DNA of 64,000 nucleotides from assembly GCA_947258375.1 (NCBI GenBank), contig CAMYIJ010000002.1, positions 51,666 to 115,665 on the forward strand, written 5' to 3'. Positions 21,730 through 29,678 of the stretch are shown in pieces. The stretch's first letter is position 1. Every line of letters begins with the position of its first letter. Source of the stretch: an uncultured Acidimicrobiaceae bacterium (GTDB lineage: Bacteria; Actinomycetota; Acidimicrobiia; Spongiisociales; UBA5794). The position numbers and the translations under genes are program-made. The notes under the pieces were generated by a model, which was given only the letters and a program-made list of their open reading frames with translations, did not search any database and was not told where the DNA came from.

Positions 21730-22883
21730 CCCATTCCAACGCCTTGGCTCTGCTGGAGCCGTTTGCCTTCGGTCTGCAATGCCGGGGCCACCATCACTTC
21801 AGCCTTCTGGAATTCCTTGACGTCGGCATATCCGGTCGTCGCCATTGACACACGGAGCGCTCCGAAGAGGTTGCGGCGGCCGTCGTTCTCGTAGGCGGGT
21901 CCTTTGAGAATCTCGGCCAGGGTCCCCAGGCGGCCGGTTTGAACCCTGGTTCCGCGCGGCAGAGTGGGGTGGAATGTCGCCATACCCCAGTGATAACCCT
22001 GCGCGGGCGCCTCTTCCGCCGCGGTGATCGGAGAGCCGAGCATCACGGCATCGGCCCCGCAGGCGATGGCCTTGGCGACGTCACCGCCGGTGCGCATCCC
22101 GCCGTCGGCGATGATGTGGACGTAGCGACCTGCCTCTTCGAGATAGCGAGTGCGCGCCCCGGCGGCGTCGGCGATGGCAGTTGCCTGGGGCACACCAATA
22201 CCGAGAACACCTCGGGAGGTGCAGGCGGCACCGGGACCAACCCCGACGAGTACGCCGGCGGCTCCCGTCCGCATGATGTGGAGGGCGCCGGCGAAGGACG
22301 CCACTCCCCCTGCAATCACCGGGACATCGAGGGTGGCGATGAACTTGAACAGATCGAGCGGCTCGGCGCGGCTCGACACATGCTCGGCCGACACGACGGT
22401 GCCCTGAATCACGAGGATGTCGAGCCCGGCGTCGAGCGCCGGCTGATGGAGGCCCTCGACGTGCTGCGGTGTGAGGCTCGCCGCTGCGATCACGCCGCCG
22501 GCTTTGATCTCCTCTACCCGCCGTCCGATGAGATCCGGCTTCACCGGCTCCTGGTAGACCTTCTGAATAGTGCGGGTCGCCTCGTCATGTGGGGCGGCGG
22601 CGATCTCGGCGTAAACCGGCATGGGGTCCTCATAGCGGGTCCACAGCCCCTCGAGATTGAGGACGGCGAGTCCCCCGAGGCGCCCGATCTCGACTGCGGT
22701 CCTCGGGCTCACAGCCGAGTCCATCGCTGAAGCCATCATTGGGAGTTCGAACTTGTAGGCATCGAGCTGCCACGACAGATCGACGTCATGCGGGTCCCTC
22801 GTCCGCCGTGACGGAACGATGGCTATGTCGTCGAAGCCCCACGCTCGACGGCCCGATTTCGCAATACCAATCTCGATCTCCAC
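21726..22883 (-). CDS. guaB3: GuaB3-family IMP dehydrogenase-related protein
   Basis: TIM-barrel protein of the IMPDH/GMP reductase superfamily, the third actinobacterial paralogue; it lacks the CBS pair of classical GuaB. The 385-residue protein starts [21 protein letters not shown], keeps the catalytic-cysteine loop [18 protein letters not shown] and the phosphate-binding [14 protein letters not shown] and [13 protein letters not shown] start with AAGGGG five bases upstream. Coupled to guaA. Exact reaction (IMP dehydrogenase versus other) is not decided by sequence; a classical guaB is expected elsewhere. Confidence 0.9.
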   Translation of the reverse strand: MEIEIGIAKSGRRAWGFDDIAIVPSRRTRDPHDVDLSWQLDAYKFELPMMASAMDSAVSPRTAVEIGRLGGLAVLNLEGLWTRYEDPMPVYAEIAAAPHDEATRTIQKVYQEPVKPDLIGRRVEEIKAGGVIAAASLTPQHVEGLHQPALDAGLDILVIQGTVVSAEHVSSRAEPLDLFKFIATLDVPVIAGGVASFAGALHIMRTGAAGVLVGVGPGAACTSRGVLGIGVPQATAIADAAGARTRYLEEAGRYVHIIADGGMRTGGDVAKAIACGADAVMLGSPITAAEEAPAQGYHWGMATFHPTLPRGTRVQTGRLGTLAEILKGPAYENDGRRNLFGALRVSMATTGYADVKEFQKAEVMVAPALQTEGKRLQQSQGVGMG

Positions 22884-22994
22884 GAAGACCCCTTCAGATA
22901 CGCCAGCTGGCCGCAGGGTACCAGCGCCACGGGTGGGCCAAGAGTCTCCTCAAAACGCGGCACAGTCGTTCAACGAGAAAGCGACACGCCCCCT

Positions 22995-24104
22995 CTAGGC
23001 GCGCGTGGCCTCGAGCGCTTGACTCAGGTCGTTCCAGAGGTCCTCGACGTCCTCGCAGCCCACGCTGAAGCGGATGAGGGTCGGCGGGATGGTCTCCTGA
23101 CCCGGAATGACGGCGCGCCGTTCCATCGTCGACTCAATACCGCCGAGGCTGGTGGCGTGGTTGATCAGCTCGGCACGCTCGCAGACGGCGCCGGCTCGTT
23201 CGCCCGTCCCTGTGGTCTCGAAGCTCATCATCGCCCCGAAGCCGCTCATGAAACGCTTCGCCGCCTCGTGAGTATCGTGGCTGGGCAATCCCGGGTAGCG
23301 CACCCGGCTGATCTCGGGATGAGCCTCGAGGCGTTCCGCCAGGACCATGGCGTTGTGCTGGGCGCGTTCGATCCGCAGCGCCAGCGTGCGGGCGCCCCGG
23401 GTCGCCAGAAACGCCTCTAACCCGCCGATGATCGCGCCGGTGAGTTTGCGGCGTTCAGCCAGTTCGTCGAAAAGCTCGACCCGTCGGGAGACCAGGAGCC
23501 CGCCGAGCAGGTCTGAATGGCCGCCGATGAACTTGGTGGCCGAGTGCATCACGATGTCGGCGCCGAGCTCTAGCGGCTTCTGCACCAACGGCGTGGCAAA
23601 GGTGGAGTCAACGGCGACCAGGGTCCCCGCCCTACGTGGTGCCCCACATATCGCCGGCAGATCGGCAACGGTGATGAGCGGGTTGGCCGGCGACTCCAGC
23701 CAGAGCAGGTCGGCGGTCTGGGCGGCCTGCACCCACGCCTCGGTATCGGCTAGGTCGAGCCGGAGCACCGTCCACCGGCCCAGCTCCTCGCCCTCCGCGC
23801 AGAGCCCGGCCACTCCGTGATACGGGTCCTCTGGTACGGCCAGCGTCGCGCCGACGGGCAGTCTGTGGAGCACGGCGGCCACTGCAGCCATCCCCGACGA
23901 AAAGGCGAGAGCAACACCACCCTCGAGGCCACCGATCAGCTCTTCGAGCGCCTCAGCCGTTGTGGTGCCATCACCCCGTGAGTAGACCCGCTCGCTGGGG
24001 AGATAGAAGTTGGAGGCAAGGACGGGAGCAACATTGAGCGGCTCGCCGGGCCGGCGTGAGCGCCCAGCGCTGACGACCCATGATGCGGGTGAGATCTTCT
24101 CCAT
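22995..24104 (-). CDS. Cys/Met metabolism PLP-dependent enzyme (cystathionine gamma-synthase/lyase type)
   Basis: Fold-type I PLP enzyme of the trans-sulfuration group. The 369-residue protein has the PLP-lysine region MHSATKFIGGHSDLLGG, the substrate-phosphate loop FSSGMAAVAAVL, SPANPLI and a C-terminal TSLGGIESTMERRA. It is slightly shorter than typical (about 380-400), mainly at the N-terminus. Sequence alone does not separate cystathionine gamma-synthase, gamma-lyase or O-acetylhomoserine sulfhydrylase. Stands alone, divergent from the alpha/beta hydrolase. Confidence 0.85.
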   Translation of the reverse strand: MEKISPASWVVSAGRSRRPGEPLNVAPVLASNFYLPSERVYSRGDGTTTAEALEELIGGLEGGVALAFSSGMAAVAAVLHRLPVGATLAVPEDPYHGVAGLCAEGEELGRWTVLRLDLADTEAWVQAAQTADLLWLESPANPLITVADLPAICGAPRRAGTLVAVDSTFATPLVQKPLELGADIVMHSATKFIGGHSDLLGGLLVSRRVELFDELAERRKLTGAIIGGLEAFLATRGARTLALRIERAQHNAMVLAERLEAHPEISRVRYPGLPSHDTHEAAKRFMSGFGAMMSFETTGTGERAGAVCERAELINHATSLGGIESTMERRAVIPGQETIPPTLIRFSVGCEDVEDLWNDLSQALEATRA

Positions 24105-24159
24105 TGCCGCAAGCTAGCCGCTCCCACGCATCGCCGTCCCGCAAGCCCCGGAGTCGTAA

Positions 24160-24165
24160 TAGGCT
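24160..24165 (+). promoter_or_regulatory. -10 box of alpha/beta hydrolase gene
   Basis: TAGGCT ends 8 bases before the ATG at 24174, a leaderless arrangement. The same hexamer precedes the gene at 35526. Confidence 0.45.
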
Positions 24166-24173
24166 CCGGCTCA

Positions 24174-25382
24174 ATGCTCGCTGCCGGCTTCTTTCTCTTC
24201 ATCGCCCTGCTCGGTTTTCTCACCGCGCTCAATACGCTGCGCCGCACCGGCCCGGATGTTCCGCCGCTGCGCCGCCCGCTGTGGATCCCAATGCTGCTGA
24301 CCGCCGAATTGGTTCCGCTACGGGTGATCAGCCGGACGGCCATCGGCGGGTTGCTGATTTGGGCAGGGGCAATCGACCACCGGGCCGGGCGGATCGCCCT
24401 GGGGCTCACGGTGGCGACGTGGATCATCTACGTATGGCTCATCCGCCGTTCGCTGCAGACCCGTCCGGTGATGCGAGAGGCACTGGCCGCTGCGGGGATC
24501 TCCGCCAACGGCTTCGTCGAGATCGACTGGCCTCGCGTGCTCCTGGCATGGCCGTGGCGGGTGCCCGGAGATATCGAGCGGCTCGACGACATCGAGTATG
24601 CGCCCGGGCTCCACCTCGATGTGTATCGGGCTCGCGCCGGAGCGCCCGGGGGTGCCCCGATGTTGCTGCAGGTCCACGGCGGGGGCTGGCGGGGCGGCAA
24701 CCGGCGCCAGCAAGCCCGACCTCTGATGGATCGGTTGGCGGCCCGCGGCTGGATATGCGCTTCGATCTCCTATCCGCTGTCGCCGGCCGCCACCTTTCCC
24801 GAGCACCTCATCGCAGTGAAACAAGCCATTGCCTGGTTGAAACGGGAAGCACCGGCTCTCGGGGGAGATCCCGGCTCGATCGTCATCACCGGCGGCTCGG
24901 CTGGTGGCCACCTGGCGGCGTTGGCGGCCCTCACGCCTGATGACACCGCATACCAGCCGGGGTTCGAGACCGAGGACACGAGCGTCGCCGGGGTGATAAC
25001 CCTCTACGGCATCTACGACTTCCTCAACCGCAACCGGACTCGCGACAGCTGGCCCCTGATCCCGAACATAGTCATGAAGGCACGGCCCGATGAGGCGATC
25101 ACTGCCTATCAGGCGGCATCCCCGCTCGACCGGGTGACCCCGGACGCACCACCCTGGCTTGTGATCCACGGTGCCCAGGATGCCGTCGTGCCCCCACATG
25201 AGTCCCGCCAGTTCTTCGAGAAGCTGGCACGAGTGTCGGATTCGCCGGCGGCCTACGCCGAACTACCGGGGGCGACGCACACGTTCGATATTGTCCATTC
25301 CATCCGCTCCCACATCACGATCTCCGCTATCGCCCGCTTTGCCGAACACGCTGTGAGCCGCGACGAGGAAGCGGCCAGATAG
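24174..25382 (+). CDS. Membrane-anchored alpha/beta hydrolase of the hormone-sensitive-lipase type
   Basis: Probable carboxylesterase. The 402-residue protein has two to three hydrophobic segments in the first 95 residues (LAAGFFLFIALLGFLTAL and others), then a hydrolase domain with the oxyanion motif QVHGGGWRGG, the nucleophile elbow GGSAGG, the acid region HGAQDAVVPP and the catalytic His in GATHTFDI. The HGGGW plus GxSxG combination indicates the HSL/BD-FAE group. Natural substrate unknown. Leaderless-type -10 precedes the ATG. Confidence 0.85.
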   Translation: MLAAGFFLFIALLGFLTALNTLRRTGPDVPPLRRPLWIPMLLTAELVPLRVISRTAIGGLLIWAGAIDHRAGRIALGLTVATWIIYVWLIRRSLQTRPVMREALAAAGISANGFVEIDWPRVLLAWPWRVPGDIERLDDIEYAPGLHLDVYRARAGAPGGAPMLLQVHGGGWRGGNRRQQARPLMDRLAARGWICASISYPLSPAATFPEHLIAVKQAIAWLKREAPALGGDPGSIVITGGSAGGHLAALAALTPDDTAYQPGFETEDTSVAGVITLYGIYDFLNRNRTRDSWPLIPNIVMKARPDEAITAYQAASPLDRVTPDAPPWLVIHGAQDAVVPPHESRQFFEKLARVSDSPAAYAELPGATHTFDIVHSIRSHITISAIARFAEHAVSRDEEAAR

Positions 25383-25403
25383 GCGCCGAGCCTCGCCCCG
25401 CCG

Positions 25404-26405
25404 CTACGGCGCCGACAGACCCGTGACCTTGCGGATCTCCTGCTGGAAGCCTTCGGCCCGGGTCCGCGCGTCCAGTGCCCCCTTCTGCATGAGGCGGGCC
25501 ACCTCAGCGTCGTCGAGCGACTGATAGGCGCTGCGCACCGGAGCCAGCTTGTTAGCGACCGACTCGGCCACGGCTTCCTTGAAGGCCCCGTACCCGGCGG
25601 TCTCGTACTCGGCCGCGAGATCGTCGATGGATCGTCCGGTGCATCCCGACATGATCTCGAGCAGGTTGGAGATCCCCGGCTTGGCGTTCCAGTCGTAGCG
25701 CACCGTTGGCTCCGAATCGGTGACCGCCGACTTGATCTTCTTGCGAATCACGTCGGGTGAATCCAGGAGCAACACCCGGCTCTTCTCGTTGGCATGAGAC
25801 TTCGACATCTTCGAGGTCGGATCGGCCAAGGACATGACCCGAGCCGACTTCTCCGGGATCAGGGCGTCCGGAATCGGGAACACCTCCCCGAACCGGTTGT
25901 TGAACCGTTCCGCCAAGTCGCGAGTCATTTCGAGGTGCTGCCGCTGATCGTCCCCCACCGGAACCAGGTTCGCCCGGTACAGCAGGATGTCGGCGGCCAT
26001 CAGCACCGGATACGAGTACAACCCCAGATTGGCGCCGGCAGCCTCCGCCTTCTCCTTGTACTGGGTCATCCGGTTGAGCACACCCGTGGGAGTCATCGTC
26101 CCCAGGATCCACGACAGCTCGGCGTGCTGGGGAACCTGACTCTGGAAGTAGAACAGGGAGCGGTTGGGGTCAATGCCACACGCCATCAGCATCTTGGCGG
26201 CCTCGAGCCGCTCCTTCTGATACTCGGCCGGGTCGTAGCCGACCGTGATCGCGTGGAGGTCGACGACGCAGTAGATCGTGTCGTACTCGTCCTGGAGCTT
26301 GACCCAGTTGACGAGCGCCCCGAGATAGTTACCGATGTGGATGTTGCCGGTCGGCTGGAGCCCGGAAAACACAGTCTGACGATCGTCACTCATCTTGCTT
26401 CTCAT
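25404..26405 (-). CDS. trpS: Tryptophanyl-tRNA synthetase
   Basis: Class Ic synthetase charging tRNA-Trp. The 333-residue protein carries the HIGH-equivalent GNIHIGNYLGA, YPVLMAADILLY, the tryptophan/ATP-site GDDQRQHLEMTRDLA and the KMSKS loop SKMSKSHANE. A second in-frame ATG at 26393 (MSDDRQTVFSGLQPTG) is an equally possible start; neither has a strong ribosome site. The gene has its own leader with a Trp-rich peptide and hairpin (26434-26524), implying control by tryptophan supply. Confidence 0.95.
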   Translation of the reverse strand: MRSKMSDDRQTVFSGLQPTGNIHIGNYLGALVNWVKLQDEYDTIYCVVDLHAITVGYDPAEYQKERLEAAKMLMACGIDPNRSLFYFQSQVPQHAELSWILGTMTPTGVLNRMTQYKEKAEAAGANLGLYSYPVLMAADILLYRANLVPVGDDQRQHLEMTRDLAERFNNRFGEVFPIPDALIPEKSARVMSLADPTSKMSKSHANEKSRVLLLDSPDVIRKKIKSAVTDSEPTVRYDWNAKPGISNLLEIMSGCTGRSIDDLAAEYETAGYGAFKEAVAESVANKLAPVRSAYQSLDDAEVARLMQKGALDARTRAEGFQQEIRKVTGLSAP

Positions 26406-26433
26406 TCTTTCTGGAGATCATGCACCAAAGAGA

Positions 26434-26460
26434 AACGCCGGGGCCATGACCTCCGGCGTT
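26434..26460 (-). terminator. Attenuator hairpin in the trpS leader
   Basis: In the transcript AACGCCGG pairs exactly with CCGGCGUU around an 11-base loop, followed by UCUCUUU. It lies between the Trp leader peptide and trpS. A competing pairing uses GGACGUU inside the leader peptide (26512-26506) with AACGUCC (26470-26464). Confidence 0.6.
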
Positions 26461-26488
26461 ATGGGACGTTACTGCGCGCGGAGATTCC

Positions 26489-26524
26489 TCAGCTGCGCCA
26501 CCACCAACGTCCGGTCGTATTCAC
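26489..26524 (-). CDS. Trp-codon leader peptide of trpS
   Basis: An 11-codon frame from GTG 26524 to TGA 26489 encodes MNTTGRWWWRS, with three consecutive Trp codons (26506-26498). A TAACCT -10 box ends 7 bases before the GTG, so the leader would be translated from the first base of the transcript. Peptides like this sense charged tRNA-Trp by ribosome stalling; here the downstream hairpin precedes trpS itself. The peptide is too short for automatic calling, and I infer its role from content and position. Confidence 0.75.
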   Translation of the reverse strand: MNTTGRWWWRS

Positions 26525-26531
26525 AGCGGCG

Positions 26532-26537
26532 AGGTTA
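26532..26537 (-). promoter_or_regulatory. -10 box of the trpS leader transcript
   Basis: TAACCT on the minus strand, 7 bases upstream of the leader-peptide GTG. The same hexamer sits in the same position before the Nudix gene at 36988. No clear -35. Confidence 0.5.
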
Positions 26538-26612
26538 GCAGCGGCGCGCCTTGACGCTTCACTCTGGAGTGCCAAATACCGATGTCTCCAGCATGCTCGC
26601 AGGAGACCCCAT

Positions 26613-27200
26613 ATTCGCTTTTGGCTGCTATCGCTGATCCTTGTCGCCGCAGGCGCAGCCGTGGTGACGGCCCTCAAGGACGATCAGGTCGACCCGCAGG
26701 GCCCGCCTACCGAGAGAGTGGAAACCACGATCGAACGGCTGACCCGGCGCGAACGAGAGATCGCGGCGGCGGTCGCCGAGAATGACAATGTCAAGTTGCG
26801 GGCCCTTTTTGCCACCCCAAGCGAGATCACCAATGCGCGCAACACCGAACAGGTGATAGCACGCGCAAAGGAGCAGCTAGGCGACGCGTTCACCGGAGCA
26901 TTCGCTGACACCGAACACGTGGTGATTCTGGCTTCCGATTCCATCCCGGTGGCCGGTGCAGTAGTCATCAAGGTCCCCCACTCGCTGACCGAGCTCGAGG
27001 CCATCCTCGAGTCGATCAAGACCCAGATCAGCGATCGAGACATACCCGACGGAGTGATCAGCGCGTGGATTTCCAAGGAGCCCGGACTTGTCATCGTCAT
27101 CGTTTGCGGGGACCCCGACTACTACATCGATCTGTCCGCGTTTCCGGCCACTGCTGTCGATTACCACGGTTGGTGTTACTCGGACTACGGAGGAATCTGA
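26613..27200 (+). CDS. Uncharacterised membrane-anchored protein, apparent ATT start
   Basis: I do not recognise the family. From ATT 26613 the 195-residue product has one N-terminal hydrophobic segment (RFWLLSLILVAAGAAVV), then a soluble, acidic region with a charged helix (ERLTRREREIAAAVAEN) and a C-terminal part with two Cys (IVIVCGDPDYYIDL, GWCYSDYGGI), so probably an extracytoplasmic domain. AGGAGA lies six bases before the ATT; no ATG, GTG or TTG is in frame for over 150 bases upstream, and the first GTG at 26661 would remove the membrane segment. The reading frame continues antisense through trpS, which is not coding. Divergent from trpS. Confidence 0.55.
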   Translation: MRFWLLSLILVAAGAAVVTALKDDQVDPQGPPTERVETTIERLTRREREIAAAVAENDNVKLRALFATPSEITNARNTEQVIARAKEQLGDAFTGAFADTEHVVILASDSIPVAGAVVIKVPHSLTELEAILESIKTQISDRDIPDGVISAWISKEPGLVIVIVCGDPDYYIDLSAFPATAVDYHGWCYSDYGGI

Positions 27201-27222
27201 CGGGCTATGAGCCCCACGCCAG

Positions 27223-27251
27223 TTGACGGATTTCGCGCTCCCGTCCATACT
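27223..27251 (+). promoter_or_regulatory. Promoter of the cimA leader
   Basis: TTGACG (27223-27228), a 17-base spacer and CATACT (27246-27251). The predicted start of transcription is just before the leader-peptide ATG at 27261. Confidence 0.75.
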
Positions 27252-27260
27252 CCGGGGACG

Positions 27261-27293
27261 ATGGAGTACCGCTACAGCATCATTATCCGTTAG
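27261..27293 (+). CDS. Ile-codon leader peptide of cimA
   Basis: A 10-residue frame MEYRYSIIIR ending in TAG, with three consecutive Ile codons (ATC ATT ATC at 27279-27287). It lies 118 bases before citramalate synthase, the entry enzyme of threonine-independent isoleucine synthesis, and is followed by alternative RNA hairpins. This is the layout of ribosome-mediated attenuation sensing isoleucyl-tRNA. Confidence 0.85.
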   Translation: MEYRYSIIIR

Positions 27294-27351
27294 GCGCACC
27301 GCCCCGACCGGGGTGCGTGTGCCGTTTGCCCTCCACCCGGAGGGCTTTTTT
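27294..27351 (+). promoter_or_regulatory. Attenuator of cimA: competing hairpins and U-tailed terminator
   Basis: Three mutually exclusive pairings are visible. Segment 1:2 pairs CGCACCGCCCC with GGGGTGCG (about 27296-27318). Segment 2:3 pairs CCGGGGTG with CACCCGG (27308-27340). Segment 3:4 is the terminator: GCCCTCC (27328-27334) with GGAGGGC (27339-27345), followed by six T. A ribosome stalled on the Ile codons would cover segment 1, free segment 2 to pair with 3 and prevent termination. Confidence 0.8.
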
Positions 27352-27410
27352 CTGTCCCAAACGACTTCAAGCCAAACGACCATCAAACCACCAAACGACG
27401 TGAGAGAGCA

Positions 27411-28994
27411 ATGAGCCAACGATCAGTCGAGATCTACGACACGACCCTTCGCGACGGAACCCAGCAGGAGGGCATTTCGCTCACGGCCAACGACAAGCTC
27501 GTGGTGGCCCGTCTGCTCGACGATCTCGGAGTGGCCTATGTCGAAGGTGGCTGGCCCGGGGCCAACCCCAAAGACGACGAGTTTTTCGAGAGAGCCAAGA
27601 CCGAGCTCGATCTCCAGCACGCCGTACTCACCGCGTTTGGATCGACCCGCCGCAAGGACGCCCGACCCGAGGACGATGAGCAGCTGGCGGCCCTGCTGGC
27701 CGCCGGGACCGACGTCATCTGCCTAGTCGGCAAGACATGGGACTACCACGTCGAGCATGCACTCCGCACAACCCCCGCCGAAGCGGTGCTGATGGTCGCC
27801 GACTCGATCGAGTACCTGCGCAGCCAGGGGAGGCGCGTGTTCTTCGATGCCGAGCACTTCTTCGACGGCTACCGCACCAACGCCGACTTCGCGCTAGCCG
27901 TGTTGAAGTCGGCTCGCGACGCCGGAGCGGAGCGGATCGTGATGTGCGACACCAACGGCGGCGTGCTGGCCCAGGACGTGCAGCGGATCGTCGGCGAAGT
28001 GGCCACAGCGCTGGGGGATACGGCGCTCGGCTGCCACTTCCACAATGACTCGGGAATGGCCGTTGCCAACTCGATCACCGCAGTACTCGAAGGCGTCCAT
28101 CAGGTGCAGGGGTGCGTCAACGGCTACGGCGAACGCACCGGCAACGCCGACCTCTGCACGCTCATCCCCAACCTCGGCCTCAAGATGGGCCTCGAGACGA
28201 TTCCCAAAGAGCGGTTCGAGCGGCTCACCACCGTCTCACACCACATAGCGGAGGTGATCAACCTCACCCTCGACCCGCATCTCCCGTATGTGGGCAATTC
28301 GGCCTTCACGCACAAAGCCGGCCTCCACACATCTGCCCTCGCCAGGCGCCCGGACGCATACGAGCACATGAGCCCGGCTCAGGTGGGGAATCACACCCGG
28401 GTTGTCGTCTCCGAGCTCGCCGGACGTTCCACGGTGCTCGCCAAGGCGGAGGCCCAGGGCTTCGAGCTGACCGCGGCACAGGCGCAGGGCGTCGTCGACA
28501 AGGTCAAGGAGCTCGAACACCTCGGCTACCACTTCGAGGCCGCGGATGGCTCTTTCGAGCTGCTGCTGCGTGAGGCTCAGGGGTGGAAGCATCACTTCTT
28601 CGAGCTCGAGTCGTACCGCGTCTTCGTGGAGCATCGTGCCGGCGAAGTGCTCGCCGAGGCCACGGTCAAAGTGACCGTCGGCGACGAGCGGATCGTGACG
28701 ACTCGCGAAGGCGACGGCCCGGTGAGCGCTCTCGACCGGGCGCTGCGGGCCGCCTTGATCGACGCCTACCCCGAGGTGGCCTCGATCAAGTTGATCGACT
28801 ACCGGGTGCGCGACCTCGACTCCAGCGACGGCAGCAGCGCCCGGGTCCGCGTGCTGGCCGAGCACAGCGACGGTCACGATTCGTGGGGCACGGTGGGCGT
28901 CCACCCCAACATCATCGACGCCTCCTGGAAAGCCGTGGTGGAGGGAATCGTGCTCGGGCTCATCCTGACCCGGGGGCCCGACAACGGGGGCTAG
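27411..28994 (+). CDS. cimA: (R)-citramalate synthase
   Basis: Condenses pyruvate and acetyl-CoA to citramalate, starting isoleucine synthesis without threonine. The 527-residue protein has an HMGL-like barrel with IYDTTLRDGTQQEGIS and metal-binding GCHFHNDSGMAVANS, and a C-terminal LeuA-type regulatory domain (from about 400) as in the pyruvate-dependent synthase group rather than isopropylmalate synthase; length fits that group. ATG preceded by GAGAGAG. Control by the Ile attenuator upstream agrees with this assignment. Converges on yceH, the stops overlapping in CTAG. Confidence 0.92.
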   Translation: MSQRSVEIYDTTLRDGTQQEGISLTANDKLVVARLLDDLGVAYVEGGWPGANPKDDEFFERAKTELDLQHAVLTAFGSTRRKDARPEDDEQLAALLAAGTDVICLVGKTWDYHVEHALRTTPAEAVLMVADSIEYLRSQGRRVFFDAEHFFDGYRTNADFALAVLKSARDAGAERIVMCDTNGGVLAQDVQRIVGEVATALGDTALGCHFHNDSGMAVANSITAVLEGVHQVQGCVNGYGERTGNADLCTLIPNLGLKMGLETIPKERFERLTTVSHHIAEVINLTLDPHLPYVGNSAFTHKAGLHTSALARRPDAYEHMSPAQVGNHTRVVVSELAGRSTVLAKAEAQGFELTAAQAQGVVDKVKELEHLGYHFEAADGSFELLLREAQGWKHHFFELESYRVFVEHRAGEVLAEATVKVTVGDERIVTTREGDGPVSALDRALRAALIDAYPEVASIKLIDYRVRDLDSSDGSSARVRVLAEHSDGHDSWGTVGVHPNIIDASWKAVVEGIVLGLILTRGPDNGG

Positions 28995-29677
28995 ATCGTT
29001 TCGCCGAGGCGATCGAGCAGCTCTTCGAATCGACGCTTCAGTTCATTGACCTCCGCATTGAGTTCCGCCAACCCATCGCCCGGATCCGACTCCACGGCTC
29101 GCATGGCGGGTGATGGCGGCGCGGCAGTAGGTTGCGATTCGAGCTCTGCTACATCCATGACCGAAGCTTCGACCCCGGCGGCGTCCTCGGCGGCTCCCCC
29201 GGTCAGGAGCTCCTGATAGCGGGACTCCTTCTGCCCGGGACGCCGTTCCAGCCGCCGGGCGAGCTGCCGGGTTCCCAGTCCGACGAGAACCTCTTCGAGC
29301 TCCGGCAAGCTCGTGAATTCGACGTAGCGGCCGGTGCGCTGCCGCAACTCCCCCGGCGTCTGCGCTCCCCGCAACATGAGGACCGCTATGAGAGCGGTCT
29401 GCCGGGAGTCGAGCTCGAGCTGCTCGTCGAGGGCCTGGCGGTACTTTACGACTCGGTCGCCGGGGCGATGAACCATCTTGGCCAGTCCGTCGTCGGCCAG
29501 GCCTCGCAAGATGAGTTCGACCTCGTCCTCGGTGAACTCCACGATCAGCTCCCGATTCGACACCTGGTTGCAGGCCACGACCACGGCATTGAGCGACATC
29601 GGGTAGTTGGCCGGCGTGGTCATCGCCTTCTCGATCATCACCCCGAGGACTCGACCTTGCTCGAAACTCAGCTTCAT
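28991..29677 (-). CDS. YceH/UPF0502 (DUF480) family protein
   Basis: Conserved protein with two winged-helix domains; biological role unclear. The 228-residue chain has EQGRVLGVMIEKAMTTPANYPMS... at the start, the family segment NQVSNRELIVEF, a second winged-helix with LMLRGAQTPGELRQRTGR and FTSLPELEEVL, and a C-terminal coiled-coil-like ELNAEVNELKRRFEELLDRL. The start lies one base after the SDR stop, so the pair is co-transcribed. Confidence 0.88.
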   Translation of the reverse strand: MKLSFEQGRVLGVMIEKAMTTPANYPMSLNAVVVACNQVSNRELIVEFTEDEVELILRGLADDGLAKMVHRPGDRVVKYRQALDEQLELDSRQTALIAVLMLRGAQTPGELRQRTGRYVEFTSLPELEEVLVGLGTRQLARRLERRPGQKESRYQELLTGGAAEDAAGVEASVMDVAELESQPTAAPPSPAMRAVESDPGDGLAELNAEVNELKRRFEELLDRLGETI

Positions 29678-29678
29678 C

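Noticed and set aside
24080..24940. 286-codon plus-strand frame overlapping the alpha/beta hydrolase
   Set aside because: Arg/Ala/Pro-rich alternative-frame shadow without motifs.
25382..25411. GGCGCC inverted repeat between the alpha/beta hydrolase and trpS stops
   Set aside because: Only six pairs of a self-complementary hexamer, partly inside trpS, with no U-run.
25794..26612. Upstream part of the 468-codon plus-strand frame ending at 27200
   Set aside because: It is antisense to trpS; only the part after about 26613 has protein character and a ribosome site.
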